NCBI RefSeq assembly: GCF_000803215.1
Contig: NZ_JSXC01000016.1
Location: 1-64,000, forward strand
DNA: 64,000 nt
From: Pectobacterium fontis
Lineage (GTDB): Bacteria > Pseudomonadota > Gammaproteobacteria > Enterobacterales > Enterobacteriaceae
Reading direction: 5' to 3'
Shown here: positions 20,362 to 29,909 of the stretch, in pieces
Position numbering within the stretch: the stretch's first letter is position 1
Layout of the letters: each line of letters starts with the position of its first letter
The notes under the pieces: generated by a model
Told to the model about the DNA's origin: nothing
The model's input: the letters and a program-made list of their open reading frames with translations, nothing else
Database searches by the model: none
Translations under genes and position numbers: made by a program

Positions 20362-20817
20362 TCAGAACGCCGACAGCATATCAATATGTGGAATGCCGTC
20401 TTCGTCATACTCCTCACCGGTCGCGACAAAACCAAACGCGCCGTAGAACGCTTGCAGATGAGCCTGCGCGGATAGGAAAAGATGCTTTTGCGGCCAGTGG
20501 CGTGCGCAGGCAATCAGCGCGTGTTCCATCAGTTGATGCCCCAGATGTTGACCACGAGCGTGAGGCGCGACGATCACCCGTCCTATCGTCACCACATCGT
20601 TATTTGGATGAGGAGCGAGTAACCGGGCATAACCGACCAGTTTACCATCACGGTACGCCGCGATATGGCGATTGCCGTCCACCAGATCGCGGCCATCAAT
20701 ATCTAAATACGGGCAGGTTTGCTCCACCACAAACACCTGACTGCGCAGTGCCAATATGTCATGCAGTGAATACACATTAAGGTCTGCCACATTCCAGTCA
20801 TGCCATATCAGACTCAT
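20362..20817 (-). CDS. elaA: GNAT N-acetyltransferase ElaA
   Basis: Predicted acetyl-CoA-dependent N-acyltransferase of the ElaA family, substrate unknown. From ATG 20817 (preceded by AAAGGTGAA) it has 151 residues, the family length; an in-frame ATG at 20844 would add nine. Conserved parts are LRSQVFVVEQTCPYLDIDGRDL, the acetyl-CoA loop region GRVIVAPHARGQHLGHQLMEHAL, and LSAQAHLQAFYGAFGF with EEYDEDGIPH at the end. Confidence 0.92.
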   Translation of the reverse strand: MSLIWHDWNVADLNVYSLHDILALRSQVFVVEQTCPYLDIDGRDLVDGNRHIAAYRDGKLVGYARLLAPHPNNDVVTIGRVIVAPHARGQHLGHQLMEHALIACARHWPQKHLFLSAQAHLQAFYGAFGFVATGEEYDEDGIPHIDMLSAF

Positions 20818-20912
20818 TTCACCTTTCCCCATGATATCCGTCATACTTCAAACGGCTTGTGCATCGTGCAAAACGTTAATACCCTGCAACGCGAATTTAT
20901 TAGGGTCTGTAT

Positions 20913-22142
20913 TTATTCTTCACCCCTACCAAGAGCATGCGCACGGCGTTTAGCCACAATCACCCTTGCCCACAGCAGCGCAATCGACAGCGCGAACAAC
21001 ACGCCAAAACCAATCCCGATGGCGATGACGGAAACTCCCAGTTTTACCACCAGAGAATAAAGCCCCAGCATGACCAGCATCGCGCCATTTTCACCCAAAT
21101 TTTGTACAGCAATCGCATTGCCCGCGCCGACGCTGGCCTTCCCACGCTCCTGCAACAATGCATTCAGCGGAACGATGAAAAATCCCCCGAACGCCCCCAG
21201 TAGAATCAGCAGGGAATAGGCACTCATCAGGTTATGCTGAAGCGTGAAAATCACCACCACCACGCCGATCAGGAACCCGGCAGGCAGGCAACGCCGTACG
21301 CTGTCGAGCGTCACCAGTCTGGCAGCGGCACCAGCTCCCAGCACGATCCCCACGGCGACCATCGCGTTAAGGAGCGTCGGCGTAGCATTATCGGTAATAC
21401 CGAGCGCATGTGGCACCCACAGCACCAACAGAAAACGCAACGTTACGCCCGCGCCCCAGAACATACTGGTGCCAATCAGCGAGAGTCGGGCGTCATTATC
21501 GCGCCACAGCACCCGACAGGCGGAAAAGAAACTGCCCGCCATCTGCACCGGATGCCACGGTTGCCCTGGTCGTGCGGCATTGAGGTGTGGGATCAGCATA
21601 TTCGCACCCAGCGCCACGCCATAAGCCACCGCACAAATCGATAGCGCGCCGTAAATATTCCAATCCGCCAGTACGCCGCCCGCCACGGAACCAGTCAGGA
21701 TCGCGGCAATAGTGGAAGCCTCCATCAAGCCATTGGCTTTGACCAGTTGATCGCCACGCGTGATCTCACCCAGAATGCCGTATTTCGCGGGTGAATAGGC
21801 CGCCGCACCAATCCCCACCAGCGTATACCCCAGAAATGGATTACCGCCGATGCAAATTAGCAGTGCACCCGCCAACTTCAGGGTATTGGCAAACATCATC
21901 ACCCGCCCTTTGGAGAAGCTATCCGCAACCTGACCGACAAACGGTGCCAGAATAATGTAGGCGGCAACAAACCCCATCTGCAAAAACGGCTGGCTCCAGT
22001 CGGGATACACCAGTTGTTTGATCAGCGCCAAGGTGGCAAACAGCAGCGCATTATCGCCAAATGCGGAGAAGAACTGCGCAATAATCACCGCACTCATACT
22101 GCGCGACAGCAAAGGCGTCGCGGGTTCACTCTGTTGGCTCAT
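20913..22142 (-). CDS. lplT: lysophospholipid transporter LplT
   Basis: Major-facilitator protein that flips lysophosphatidylethanolamine across the inner membrane for re-acylation by Aas. The 409 residues give about 12 hydrophobic helices, with the N-terminal [25 protein letters not shown] motif of the family. The start overlaps the aas stop by four bases (ATGA), which indicates coupled translation. In some bacteria lplT and aas are fused, matching their shared job here. Confidence 0.96.
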   Translation of the reverse strand: MSQQSEPATPLLSRSMSAVIIAQFFSAFGDNALLFATLALIKQLVYPDWSQPFLQMGFVAAYIILAPFVGQVADSFSKGRVMMFANTLKLAGALLICIGGNPFLGYTLVGIGAAAYSPAKYGILGEITRGDQLVKANGLMEASTIAAILTGSVAGGVLADWNIYGALSICAVAYGVALGANMLIPHLNAARPGQPWHPVQMAGSFFSACRVLWRDNDARLSLIGTSMFWGAGVTLRFLLVLWVPHALGITDNATPTLLNAMVAVGIVLGAGAAARLVTLDSVRRCLPAGFLIGVVVVIFTLQHNLMSAYSLLILLGAFGGFFIVPLNALLQERGKASVGAGNAIAVQNLGENGAMLVMLGLYSLVVKLGVSVIAIGIGFGVLFALSIALLWARVIVAKRRAHALGRGEE

Positions 22143-24325
22143 GTACTCTGCTCCGACGTTTCAGTAAGGGGTTGTTTTGCGCTCGATTCTTCGGCCATAT
22201 GGCGTAGCGTGACAAAGTCAGGCTTGCCGCTGCCCAGTAGCGGTAACGCTTTTACATAACGAATATCACGCGGCACCGCCAGTTCCGGCACGCCACTGCT
22301 GCGAGCCTGCGCCAATAGTGCATCACGGGTTAGCTGGCTGTCGGTGGTGAACAGCACCAGCGCTTCACCTTTGCTGCTATCGCTTTTCGCGCTGGCAGCA
22401 TGCTGTGCCTCCGGCGACACTTTCACCGCCAGTTGCTCCACGCTTTCGAGCGAGACCATCTCCCCCGCCAGCTTGGCAAAGCGTTTCACGCGGCCAATGA
22501 TGGTGCAGAACCCTCTCTCGTCCAGTTCAACAATATCGCCCGTGTCATACCAGCCCTGCTGCCATTCGCCCTGCGCGTTTTCTGCCGCGGGCGCTTCAAG
22601 CACGCCTGGATTTTCCACCCGCAGATAGCCTTTCATGATATTTGGCCCACGCAGTTGCAGGCGGCCACCGCGCGTAATCCCCGGCACCGTAATCAAACGG
22701 GATTCGATTTCTGGCAACAACAGGCCGACAGAGTGGATTTTCGTCGCCATCGGGACGTTGATCGCCACGACCGGCGCGCACTCGGTCACGCCGTATCCTT
22801 CCAAAATGCGGATGCCAAATTTGTCCTGCCAAACCTGACGCGTCGCTTCAGACAGCTTCTCCGCCCCGGCCACCACATAACGCAGGCGAGCAAAATCGTA
22901 CGGATGGGCAAAGCGTGCATAGTTGCCTAAAAACGTAGACGTCCCGAACAGCACGGTACAGTTCTGGTCGTAAACCAGCTCCGGCACGATGCGATAATGC
23001 AGCGGGCTGGGGTAGAGGAACACGCGAGCGCCCGTTATCAGGGGCGTTAACAGCCCAACCGTCAGACCAAACGCATGGAACAGCGGTAGCGCAGACATAA
23101 AGCGGTCACGCGGGGTGAAATCCGCCACCGTACGAATTTGCTCGACGTTCGCCAGCAGACTGTCATGGGAATGCACGACGCCCTTAGGGTTCCCTTCGGA
23201 ACCTGAAGTAAACAGCACGATAGCCGCATCATCAGGTTTCTGCGGTAGCATCGCACGGGCAGGAAACAGCAGATGAAACAGGATCCACAGCTTATCCGCC
23301 AGCGTCACGGTATCTTTCAAATCTTCCAGATAGACCCAGTTGGCCTCGCTGACCTGCTTCGGCAGATCCGTCAGTTTGCCCTTTTCAAGAAACTGGCGCG
23401 ATGTGACGATGGTTTTGATCCCCGCCGCTTTCATCGCGCTTTGCAGCCCTTTCGCGCCTGCGGTGTAGTTCAGCATAGCCGGAATACGGTTACGCAGCGA
23501 TGCGCCCAGAATAGATGCCGCAGTAATGGTCGCGTTAGGCAATAGCATGCCGACATGCTCATCGGCACGGGTGAAACGCTGCAAAATGCGCGACACACCT
23601 AACGATTTTTTCAACAATCCCTGATAGCTGTCTTCTTTGAACGAAATATCGGCAATGCTGGGAGAACGCCGTCCGTAACGGGTTCTCGCCGCCAAAAAGG
23701 CCTGATACAACGTATGCTGGGGACGCGTATCCATCCGCGCCTTCATCATAATCTGGTGTAAATGCTCACCAGCCAGCGCACGACGCTCTCTGGCACTTGC
23801 CGCTTCTGGCATTGGCAGCGTGGTGGGGGGCAAATAGGTAATGGTGATCTGTGGGAAACAACGGCGTTTAAATACGCCCGCCAGTCGGCCAAACGGCGTG
23901 AACTCGGCACCATCAATACGTACGGGGATAATCGTCGCCCCGGATTTCGCCGCGACAAATGCTGCCCCGCTGTAAATCTTCATCAGCGATCCGCTAACGC
24001 TGATACGCCCTTCAGGAAAAACCACAACAGGCTGGCCGCGTTCGATCACCTTGATCAGCGCTTTGATCGCCAGCGGTTTGGTGGGATCCAACGGCACAAA
24101 ATCGACATAAGGCTCCAGCCAGCGCATAAACCAGCGATCGGTAATGGAGGAGTACACGGCAAATACGGGTTTTATCGGTAGGAACAACGCCAGCAGGACA
24201 CCATCAAGGAAAGAGACGTGATTAGGGGTGATGAGCAATTTGGATTGCTGAAACTGGCTGCGATCGCCCTCGATCCGTATGCGGTACAGACGCTGGAACA
24301 CCCAACGTAACAGAGTATGAATCAT
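22139..24325 (-). CDS. aas: bifunctional 2-acyl-GPE acyltransferase / acyl-ACP synthetase
   Basis: Re-acylates lysophosphatidylethanolamine at the inner membrane, using acyl-ACP that it makes itself. From ATG 24325 (GGAGAAGG just before) it is 728 residues; the frame also opens at a TTG four codons upstream, which is not needed. The N-terminal PlsC-like domain has the NHxxxxD motif NHVSFLDG (near 38) and FPEGRIS. The C-terminal adenylating domain has [23 protein letters not shown] and the YDTGDIV motif. Confidence 0.96.
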   Translation of the reverse strand: MIHTLLRWVFQRLYRIRIEGDRSQFQQSKLLITPNHVSFLDGVLLALFLPIKPVFAVYSSITDRWFMRWLEPYVDFVPLDPTKPLAIKALIKVIERGQPVVVFPEGRISVSGSLMKIYSGAAFVAAKSGATIIPVRIDGAEFTPFGRLAGVFKRRCFPQITITYLPPTTLPMPEAASARERRALAGEHLHQIMMKARMDTRPQHTLYQAFLAARTRYGRRSPSIADISFKEDSYQGLLKKSLGVSRILQRFTRADEHVGMLLPNATITAASILGASLRNRIPAMLNYTAGAKGLQSAMKAAGIKTIVTSRQFLEKGKLTDLPKQVSEANWVYLEDLKDTVTLADKLWILFHLLFPARAMLPQKPDDAAIVLFTSGSEGNPKGVVHSHDSLLANVEQIRTVADFTPRDRFMSALPLFHAFGLTVGLLTPLITGARVFLYPSPLHYRIVPELVYDQNCTVLFGTSTFLGNYARFAHPYDFARLRYVVAGAEKLSEATRQVWQDKFGIRILEGYGVTECAPVVAINVPMATKIHSVGLLLPEIESRLITVPGITRGGRLQLRGPNIMKGYLRVENPGVLEAPAAENAQGEWQQGWYDTGDIVELDERGFCTIIGRVKRFAKLAGEMVSLESVEQLAVKVSPEAQHAASAKSDSSKGEALVLFTTDSQLTRDALLAQARSSGVPELAVPRDIRYVKALPLLGSGKPDFVTLRHMAEESSAKQPLTETSEQST

Positions 24326-24413
24326 GCCTTCTCCCAATAGACGGATAAATAGATGGATCCCTTGGCCGCTCCTCGTGATATCCCTACATCGCGATCGGCA
24401 CAGAACAAAGAGT

Positions 24414-24475
24414 ATTATACTATTTCTTTAAATATCATAACCTGCATGTAAAAAATCATGACAAGAAAGGTTATG
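24414..24475 (-). promoter_or_regulatory. aas promoter region with inverted repeat
   Basis: On the minus strand a perfect TATAAT (24419-24414) would start transcription about 80 bases before aas. Just upstream CATAACCT (24436-24443) and AGGTTATG (24468-24475) form an 8-bp inverted repeat, with nested CATG tetranucleotides, placed where an operator or activator site would overlap the -35. No regulator can be named. The rest of 24476-24700 shows no gene. Confidence 0.4.
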
Positions 24476-24620
24476 CTTCATCCTCTCCGAGGGACTATCC
24501 TTTCGCGTTTTTACTCTTATTTCCGGTTATTTCGTCCCTCAGTTTTACCGCGTTGACCCACCACGCCTCCCCTTCCTTTCGCTACCGCACAAAAAGACGA
24601 AAAACCGCCCCTGACTCGCA

Positions 24621-24649
24621 TTGACAGAAACGTCAAATAAAATTAAAAC
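24621..24649 (+). promoter_or_regulatory. likely promoter of the micro-lipoprotein genes
   Basis: A consensus TTGACA (24621-24626) with 17-base spacing to a weak TAAAAC (24644-24649), about 60 bases before the first ORF. TTGAC and GTCAA form a small palindrome over the -35. Confidence 0.4.
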
Positions 24650-24706
24650 TATACCGTACAGTTTATTTTTAAAAAACCTTTCCCCACAATGTCAGGAGAA
24701 AAGAAG

Positions 24707-24778
24707 ATGAAAAATCTACTTCTACTTAGCTGCGTCGTGTCGGCATTTATGCTGAGCGGCTGTGTTTCATTATTTTAG
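24707..24778 (+). CDS. micro-lipoprotein precursor, 23 residues
   Basis: Reads MKNLLLLSCVVSAFMLSGCVSLF. It is almost entirely a lipoprotein signal peptide: a Lys near the start, a hydrophobic core and lipobox LSGC with Cys19, leaving a mature lipopeptide of only five residues. AGGAGAAAAGAAG gives a strong ribosome-binding site. It pairs with a similar ORF 39 bases downstream. I do not recognise a named family; size and design recall colicin-release lipoproteins and entericidins, but it is much shorter. Confidence 0.6.
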   Translation: MKNLLLLSCVVSAFMLSGCVSLF

Positions 24779-24817
24779 TTCAAGCGTAAAAGAGCGTTTA
24801 TATTGCGTGGAGAAAAT

Positions 24818-24901
24818 ATGAAAAATCTATTTCTTGCTAGTTGCATCGCTGCAACCTTCCTGTTGAGCGGCTGCCTTTCTATCGGTAGCCACCTCCACTG
24901 A
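24818..24901 (+). CDS. micro-lipoprotein precursor, 27 residues
   Basis: The precursor starts MKNLFLASCIAATFLLSGC and ends LSIGSHLH. It shares MKNL, the internal SC and lipobox LSGC with its neighbour at 24707, so the two look like a tandem duplication. Lipidation at Cys19 would leave a nine-residue mature peptide. TGGAGAAAAT precedes the ATG. Function unknown. Confidence 0.6.
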   Translation: MKNLFLASCIAATFLLSGCLSIGSHLH

Positions 24902-24906
24902 TCTTG

Positions 24907-24939
24907 CGCGCTATGGTGCTCCCCGTCATAGCGCGATAT
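24907..24939 (+). terminator. hairpin after the micro-lipoprotein genes
   Basis: GCGCTATG and its near-complement CATAGCGC flank a short loop at about 24907-24937, just past the second ORF. There is no long T-tract, so terminator function is likely but not certain. Confidence 0.4.
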
Positions 24940-24996
24940 TCTCACCTTCCCCAGCCAGATTCTTGCCCCCTTAATCATCAACGGTAAATAACAGGC

Positions 24997-25088
24997 AAAA
25001 AAAAACCTACGCATCCGCGTAGGTTGGTGTAATCAAATGGTTTCAATGTACAGAGCACATCGACATATCACCAATCAATACCTCTGGG
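24997..25088 (-). ncRNA. omrA: OmrA/OmrB-family small RNA
   Basis: A 92-base minus-strand sRNA. Its 5' end CCCAGAGGTATTGATTGGTG matches the conserved seed of OmrA/OmrB, and its 3' end has the ACCAACCTACGCGGATGCGTAGGTT stem (in part) followed by nine T residues. A -10-like TAGAGT sits 7 bases before the expected start. OmrA/B act with Hfq and, in E. coli, are induced by OmpR to repress outer-membrane receptors, curli (csgD) and ompR itself. E. coli has two copies between aas and galR; here there is one, also beside aas. Confidence 0.9.
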
Positions 25089-25236
25089 ACTTGTTACTCT
25101 AAGGATCGCCACTCATCTTCTCCAGTGGTGAATCGAAAGAGTTATCCTATAAGTGCAACCAACTGTAAAATTCTCGTGAATCATGTAAGGCAGGCCCCAA
25201 CCGAAAATGCCGTTTTATTTATGATTGATTGATGAG
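25089..25236. other. upstream region of the OmrA/B sRNA
   Basis: About 150 bases without a gene. It should carry the sRNA promoter and its activator sites; OmpR boxes are expected from E. coli but are too degenerate for me to assign by eye. Confidence 0.35.
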
Positions 25237-25270
25237 AAAACCCCACATCGGCTTACCAATGTGGGGTTTT
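25237..25270 (-). terminator. terminator of abgABT
   Basis: AAAACCCCACAT (25237-25248) pairs perfectly with 25259-25270, a 12-bp stem seven bases past the abgT stop, with a T-run on the minus strand. Confidence 0.85.
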
Positions 25271-25276
25271 CCTGAG

Positions 25277-26803
25277 TCACGATAACCGTGGATAAACCCC
25301 GGGACCAATAGGCAATCCCAACGCATACCAGATGACCAGCAAAATCAGCCAAACGGTAAAAAATACAATGGGATAGGGAATTGCCAATGAGTAGTAGGTT
25401 CCCAGCTTGGCATCCTTGATGTAACGCTGTAAAAAAGCCAAAAACAGCGGGAGGAAGGGGGATACCGGTGCCAGCGGAATCACGGACGAGTCGGCTACAC
25501 GAAACACAATTTGCGCAAAAGCCGGATGAAAGCCCAGCAACATGAACATCGGTACAAAAATCGGTGCCAGTATCGACCAGATGGCAGATCCGCTGGCGAT
25601 AAACATGCACAGGAACGCAGACAGGAAAATCAGGCCGACGAAAGCGGGGATCCCCGTCATACCTAATGACTCCAGCACGTCGGTGAGTCCAATGGCAATG
25701 AATTTCCCCATGTTGCTCCAGTTAAAGAAGGCAACAAACTGTGAAAGGGGAAACACCATCACGATAAAACCCGCCATCCCTTTCATCGGATCTACCATCA
25801 ACTGCGGCAGATCGTTTTGCGATTTTATCTGACCGGTGACAATGCCATAAGGAATAGACACGACGAAAAAGAACAGAATAATCAAGGGAACAATCCCCTG
25901 AATAAATGGAGATGGCATCACGGTGTGTTTCACCGGATCGCGCAGCGGCCCCCATTCCGGCACCACCAGCAAGGCCACCAATGCCAGAAAGACCAGCGCC
26001 GCAATGCCACTGGCACGCAGCCCTCGGTTTTGCTCCGGCGTTAACTGCGACAGATGCTCATGACGCTCACCCTGATAAGGCGGTAAGCGCGGCTCAACAA
26101 ACTTGTCAGTGACCAGTGCACCAGCGATGGTTAACACCACCACCGAGGCAGACATAAAGAACCAGTTATCCACCACGCTAACATGGATCGCCGGATTGAT
26201 CGCCTTTGCCGCTTCGGTGCTGAGACCAGAGAGCAGCACATCCGTGGTGACAATCAGCATATTCGCGGTAAAACCAGAGCCAACGCCCGCAATGGCGGCC
26301 AACAACCCAGCAACCGGGTGCCTGCCCACGGCCAGAAAGATTAACGCGCCCAGCGGTGGCATCACCACCAGTGCGGCATCGGAGGAGATATGGCTAAAAA
26401 ACGCGATAAACAGCACCATGTAACTGGCATAGCGCGCGCTGACACACGCCGCCATCTTGTACATCAGCGTTTGCAGCAACCCCACTCGCTCTGCCAACCC
26501 GGCACCCAGCACCAACGCCAGAATCGCCCCCAGTGGAGCAAAACTGCTAAAATTCTTGATAACGTTGGGCAATATCCATTGCAATGCGTCGACGCTGAGC
26601 AAGTTCTTGACCTGTACGATTTCACCATTGGCAGGGTTCACCGCCTTCAGTCCCATCCAGGAAAACAACGCGCTCGCGACCATCAACGCAACAATCAAGT
26701 ACACAAACAACAGAAAGGGATTGGGGATCTTGTTGCCGATCCGTTCAACCCACTTAAATAATCCTCCTGGCGGCATCTGCTCGTTTTTCGCTGCAACACT
26801 CAT
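25277..26803 (-). CDS. abgT: p-aminobenzoyl-glutamate transporter AbgT
   Basis: Inner-membrane importer of p-aminobenzoyl-glutamate, a folate breakdown product. From ATG 26803 (preceded by GGGGAGAAG) it is 508 residues, E. coli length; the longer frame from 26941 lacks hydrophobic or conserved features. The N-terminus WVERIGNKIPNPFLLFVYL, the hairpin-region SSDAALVVMPPLGALIF and the late ADSSVIPLAPVSPFLPLFL are family hallmarks. It follows abgB after a 150-base gap in which I see no feature. Confidence 0.95.
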   Translation of the reverse strand: MSVAAKNEQMPPGGLFKWVERIGNKIPNPFLLFVYLIVALMVASALFSWMGLKAVNPANGEIVQVKNLLSVDALQWILPNVIKNFSSFAPLGAILALVLGAGLAERVGLLQTLMYKMAACVSARYASYMVLFIAFFSHISSDAALVVMPPLGALIFLAVGRHPVAGLLAAIAGVGSGFTANMLIVTTDVLLSGLSTEAAKAINPAIHVSVVDNWFFMSASVVVLTIAGALVTDKFVEPRLPPYQGERHEHLSQLTPEQNRGLRASGIAALVFLALVALLVVPEWGPLRDPVKHTVMPSPFIQGIVPLIILFFFVVSIPYGIVTGQIKSQNDLPQLMVDPMKGMAGFIVMVFPLSQFVAFFNWSNMGKFIAIGLTDVLESLGMTGIPAFVGLIFLSAFLCMFIASGSAIWSILAPIFVPMFMLLGFHPAFAQIVFRVADSSVIPLAPVSPFLPLFLAFLQRYIKDAKLGTYYSLAIPYPIVFFTVWLILLVIWYALGLPIGPGVYPRLS

Positions 26804-26953
26804 GGTGCTTCTCCCCGTACTCGTGTGGTATGTGATGTTGTAGATAGGTGTTTTTGTTATGTCTTTTCCGTTGTGTCTGTTGCGTTGTACAGCACGGCGC
26901 GCGGCGGGAACGGCGCAGCGCAACCGGTTGCTATCCAGCACATCGAAAGCATG

Positions 26954-28405
26954 CTAACGCTGTAAGGGTGCGGGCTGGATACCCGCAGGGATCGGACAGT
27001 GATATGGCCTGTCCTGCCGCGCCGCCTGCCACTCCTCACGACAGGCCTGCAACAGCGAGGGATCGCAAAACAGTGCCAGCGCCGTGGCAGACATTACCTT
27101 CGCCGCCTGCACCATGCCTTTGTGCGCCAGCGATGTGCGCCCCTGAGCCACCGCTTGCCAGGTGTGCAGAGGCGTACCGATGGCGTAGCACGGGCTAAAG
27201 CATTGTGCGGTGGGAACCAGCCAACTGACGTCGCCCACATCCGTTGAGCCGGGCAATACCGCTTCGGTGGGAGCATAGGGAGCGACGCGTTCTGTCAGCG
27301 TTTTATCGCGCAACGTGCGGCTGAAGGTAGTACCCGCAACGCCGCCGGTGCGCGCGATCGTCGATAAATTGCTGGCGATATCCTCATCACTCAGCGTACG
27401 GGCAATGTCAGCGGCGTAGGCGCGCTCATCGGCATCGTATTCCGGGACGCCAAACGCCTGAACAAATCCATACATCGCCTGCTCCAGGGTGCGGTTAGGC
27501 GCATAGTTGGAGCAGGCTTTATCAAAGCGCACCGTCAGCGTGGTTTCTGTCATCAGCGCAGCACCTTGTGCTATTTTCACTACGCGCTCATAAATCGCCT
27601 GTGCGTCACCCATCTGAGGCGCACGCACCAGATAAAGTACCTCGGCATCCGCCTGAACCACGTTAGGGGCATGGCCCCCCGTATCTGTCACGGCGTAGTG
27701 CAACCGCGCTTCTGGGATAATATGTTCTCGCAGGAAATTGGCACCGGTGTTCATCAACGTCAGTGCATCCAGTGCGCTGCGACCAAGGTGGGGGGCCGCC
27801 GCCGCATGTGCGGCTTTGCCTTTAAAGCGAAATGCCGCCTGAATGTTTGCCAGCGTGGGCGTGCAGAACATGCCGCCGAAGGTTTCCGGATGCCAGGTCA
27901 GGGCGGCATCGACATCATCAAATACCCCTTCACGCGCCATAAAGGTTTTGCCTGATCCCCCCTCTTCTCCTGGGCAGCCATAAAAACGAATCGTGCCCGA
28001 CTGCGGATGCTGCTCCAGCCAGGCTTTAACCGCTAGCACACCGCCCAGCCCTGCCGTTCCCAGTAAGTGGTGACCACAGCCGTGGCCGTTACCGCCTGCC
28101 ACCACCGGCGATGCAACTGCGCATCCCGCCTGTTGGCTGAGCCCGGCCAGGGCATCGAACTCACCGAGCAGAGCGACAATCGGCTGACCGCTGCCAAAGC
28201 TTGCGACAAACGCGGTCTCGATATTGGCAATACCGCGCTGCACCTGAAACCCTTGCGCCTCCAACTCTCCCGCCAGACGCTCTGCGGCGTAGTGCTCGGT
28301 AAAACGGGTTTCCGGGTGATCCCAGATATCATCCGAAATCGCCGCTAATTGTGCGGTGCGCGGCGTGAGGAACTGATTGATGAAATCAACGATGGATGCC
28401 GTCAT
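26954..28405 (-). CDS. abgB: p-aminobenzoyl-glutamate hydrolase subunit B
   Basis: M20-family amidohydrolase subunit that, with AbgA, cleaves p-aminobenzoyl-glutamate to p-aminobenzoate and glutamate. From ATG 28405 (GGAGG upstream) it has 483 residues. It contains DIWDHPETRF, GHGCGHHLLGTAGL, GCPGEEGGSGKTFM with the catalytic Glu region, and TPLHTWQAVAQGRTSLAHKGM, closely matching E. coli AbgB. It starts one base after the abgA stop, so the two are coupled as fits a heterodimer. Confidence 0.96.
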   Translation of the reverse strand: MTASIVDFINQFLTPRTAQLAAISDDIWDHPETRFTEHYAAERLAGELEAQGFQVQRGIANIETAFVASFGSGQPIVALLGEFDALAGLSQQAGCAVASPVVAGGNGHGCGHHLLGTAGLGGVLAVKAWLEQHPQSGTIRFYGCPGEEGGSGKTFMAREGVFDDVDAALTWHPETFGGMFCTPTLANIQAAFRFKGKAAHAAAAPHLGRSALDALTLMNTGANFLREHIIPEARLHYAVTDTGGHAPNVVQADAEVLYLVRAPQMGDAQAIYERVVKIAQGAALMTETTLTVRFDKACSNYAPNRTLEQAMYGFVQAFGVPEYDADERAYAADIARTLSDEDIASNLSTIARTGGVAGTTFSRTLRDKTLTERVAPYAPTEAVLPGSTDVGDVSWLVPTAQCFSPCYAIGTPLHTWQAVAQGRTSLAHKGMVQAAKVMSATALALFCDPSLLQACREEWQAARQDRPYHCPIPAGIQPAPLQR

Positions 28406-28406
28406 T

Positions 28407-29732
28407 TCAGCCTCCAAAGTCGTTAATGTTGAGGGCCAGCAGCGCCAGGGTCGTGACAGCCACCGTCATCACGCTCTCATCAAAATCAAATTTTTCGTTG
28501 TGATGCCCGGCGCTGAGATCCGTACCAAACACCGCGTAAGAGGCCAGACCGCCATGCGCTTTTACTCGCTCCATCAGGTAAGTGGCATCTTCCGATCCTG
28601 CGGCGTCGGTCTGACTATCGATGATGTGCGTCAACGCTGGCACCTGTTCAGCCTGCTGATGGATGAACGCCACCCATGCCGGGCTGGGTTTGCTGCTTTG
28701 CGCGGCCCCCATCAGAGCAACATCCACCTCAACGCCATGCATCTGGGCAGCGCCTTCAATCACTTTTAGCGCCTGTTGGTAAACGAAGTCGTTAACCTCA
28801 TTGGTTGAGCCACGCGTTTCCACTTTCATCGTGGCGCGAGACGGCACCACGTTACGTCCGGTCCCCGCCTGAAGCACACCGACATTAATACGCGAACTGC
28901 CTGCACTGTGGCGCGGAATAGCGTGTAACCCAAGCGTCGCCTGCGCGGCCGCCAACAGCGCATTGCGCCCTTCTTCCGGCCGCCCGCCCGCATGTGAAGC
29001 AATGCCACGGTAGGTCACGTCCAGTTTGGTGGTCGCCATAAACGTATCGTTGCCGCACACCATATGACCACGAGGCACGCCGGTGCCAATATGAATCGCG
29101 GTAAAATAGTCAACATCATCAACCACGCCAGCATCTGCCATCGATTTCCCCCCGCGCGTGCCCTCTTCAGCGGGTTGAAACACAATCTTGATGGTGCCGC
29201 ACAGTTGCTCACGCATCGCCATCAATACCTGAGCCAGCCCCAGGCCAATGGTGGTATGGCCGTCATGCCCACAGGCATGCATCATGCCAGCGTTGCACGA
29301 GGCGAAGCCTTCACGGAAAGGACGATGGTCATCCGTCAGTTGTTCGTTAAGATCCAACGCATCCATATCCACGCGATAGCCGATAACCGGCCCGGGACGA
29401 CCTGTGTCCAGCGTGGCAACCAGGCCGGTAAAACCACCGGAGAAATGAGGCAACCACTGCGGCAACGCGCCTTGTTCCAGCGCGCGCTGTTCTTGTTCGC
29501 GCAATATGTTTTCCGGCGGCAATCCCATACGCGACTCGGCACGGATTGCATCACGCCCCAGCGTCAGGTGGTATCCCAGATGGTGCAACATTTCTGCAAC
29601 CAGCGTGGACGTGCGAAACTCCAGCCAGCCGGATTCCGCATATTTATGCAAATCACGACGTAAGGCGCGCCACTGCGGCGCAAGCGTTTCTACATGATGT
29701 TCCAGGCTGGAATAGCGTTTTTCTGATGACAT
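28407..29732 (-). CDS. abgA: p-aminobenzoyl-glutamate hydrolase subunit A
   Basis: Partner M20 peptidase-family subunit of AbgB, 441 residues. Metal-site motifs are visible: MHACGHDGHTTIGLGLA (about 131-147), FQPAEEGTRGGKSM (about 177-190), ASHAGGRPEEGRNALLAA and near the end FGTDLSAGHHNEKFDFDE. First gene of abgA-abgB-abgT, transcribed away from abgR. Confidence 0.96.
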   Translation of the reverse strand: MSSEKRYSSLEHHVETLAPQWRALRRDLHKYAESGWLEFRTSTLVAEMLHHLGYHLTLGRDAIRAESRMGLPPENILREQEQRALEQGALPQWLPHFSGGFTGLVATLDTGRPGPVIGYRVDMDALDLNEQLTDDHRPFREGFASCNAGMMHACGHDGHTTIGLGLAQVLMAMREQLCGTIKIVFQPAEEGTRGGKSMADAGVVDDVDYFTAIHIGTGVPRGHMVCGNDTFMATTKLDVTYRGIASHAGGRPEEGRNALLAAAQATLGLHAIPRHSAGSSRINVGVLQAGTGRNVVPSRATMKVETRGSTNEVNDFVYQQALKVIEGAAQMHGVEVDVALMGAAQSSKPSPAWVAFIHQQAEQVPALTHIIDSQTDAAGSEDATYLMERVKAHGGLASYAVFGTDLSAGHHNEKFDFDESVMTVAVTTLALLALNINDFGG

Positions 29733-29909
29733 TGGCTGACCTCTGCGACTGAATTGAACATTGTGATGCGATAGTCATTGCTGAAAATGCGCATCAACAA
29801 TGACTAAAAAATCATAATAAAAAATGTACACAACCCCATTGCGGTGAATAAGATGGCAAGATGTTTGCCGTGATAAACAGTAGTTATCACCAAAAAGTGG
29901 AGAACAGGC

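Noticed and set aside
20834-20850. TATCCGTCATACTTCAA resembling one end of the 127-bp enterobacterial repeat
   Set aside because: Only about 15 bases match and the partner end is absent, so a repeat copy cannot be claimed.
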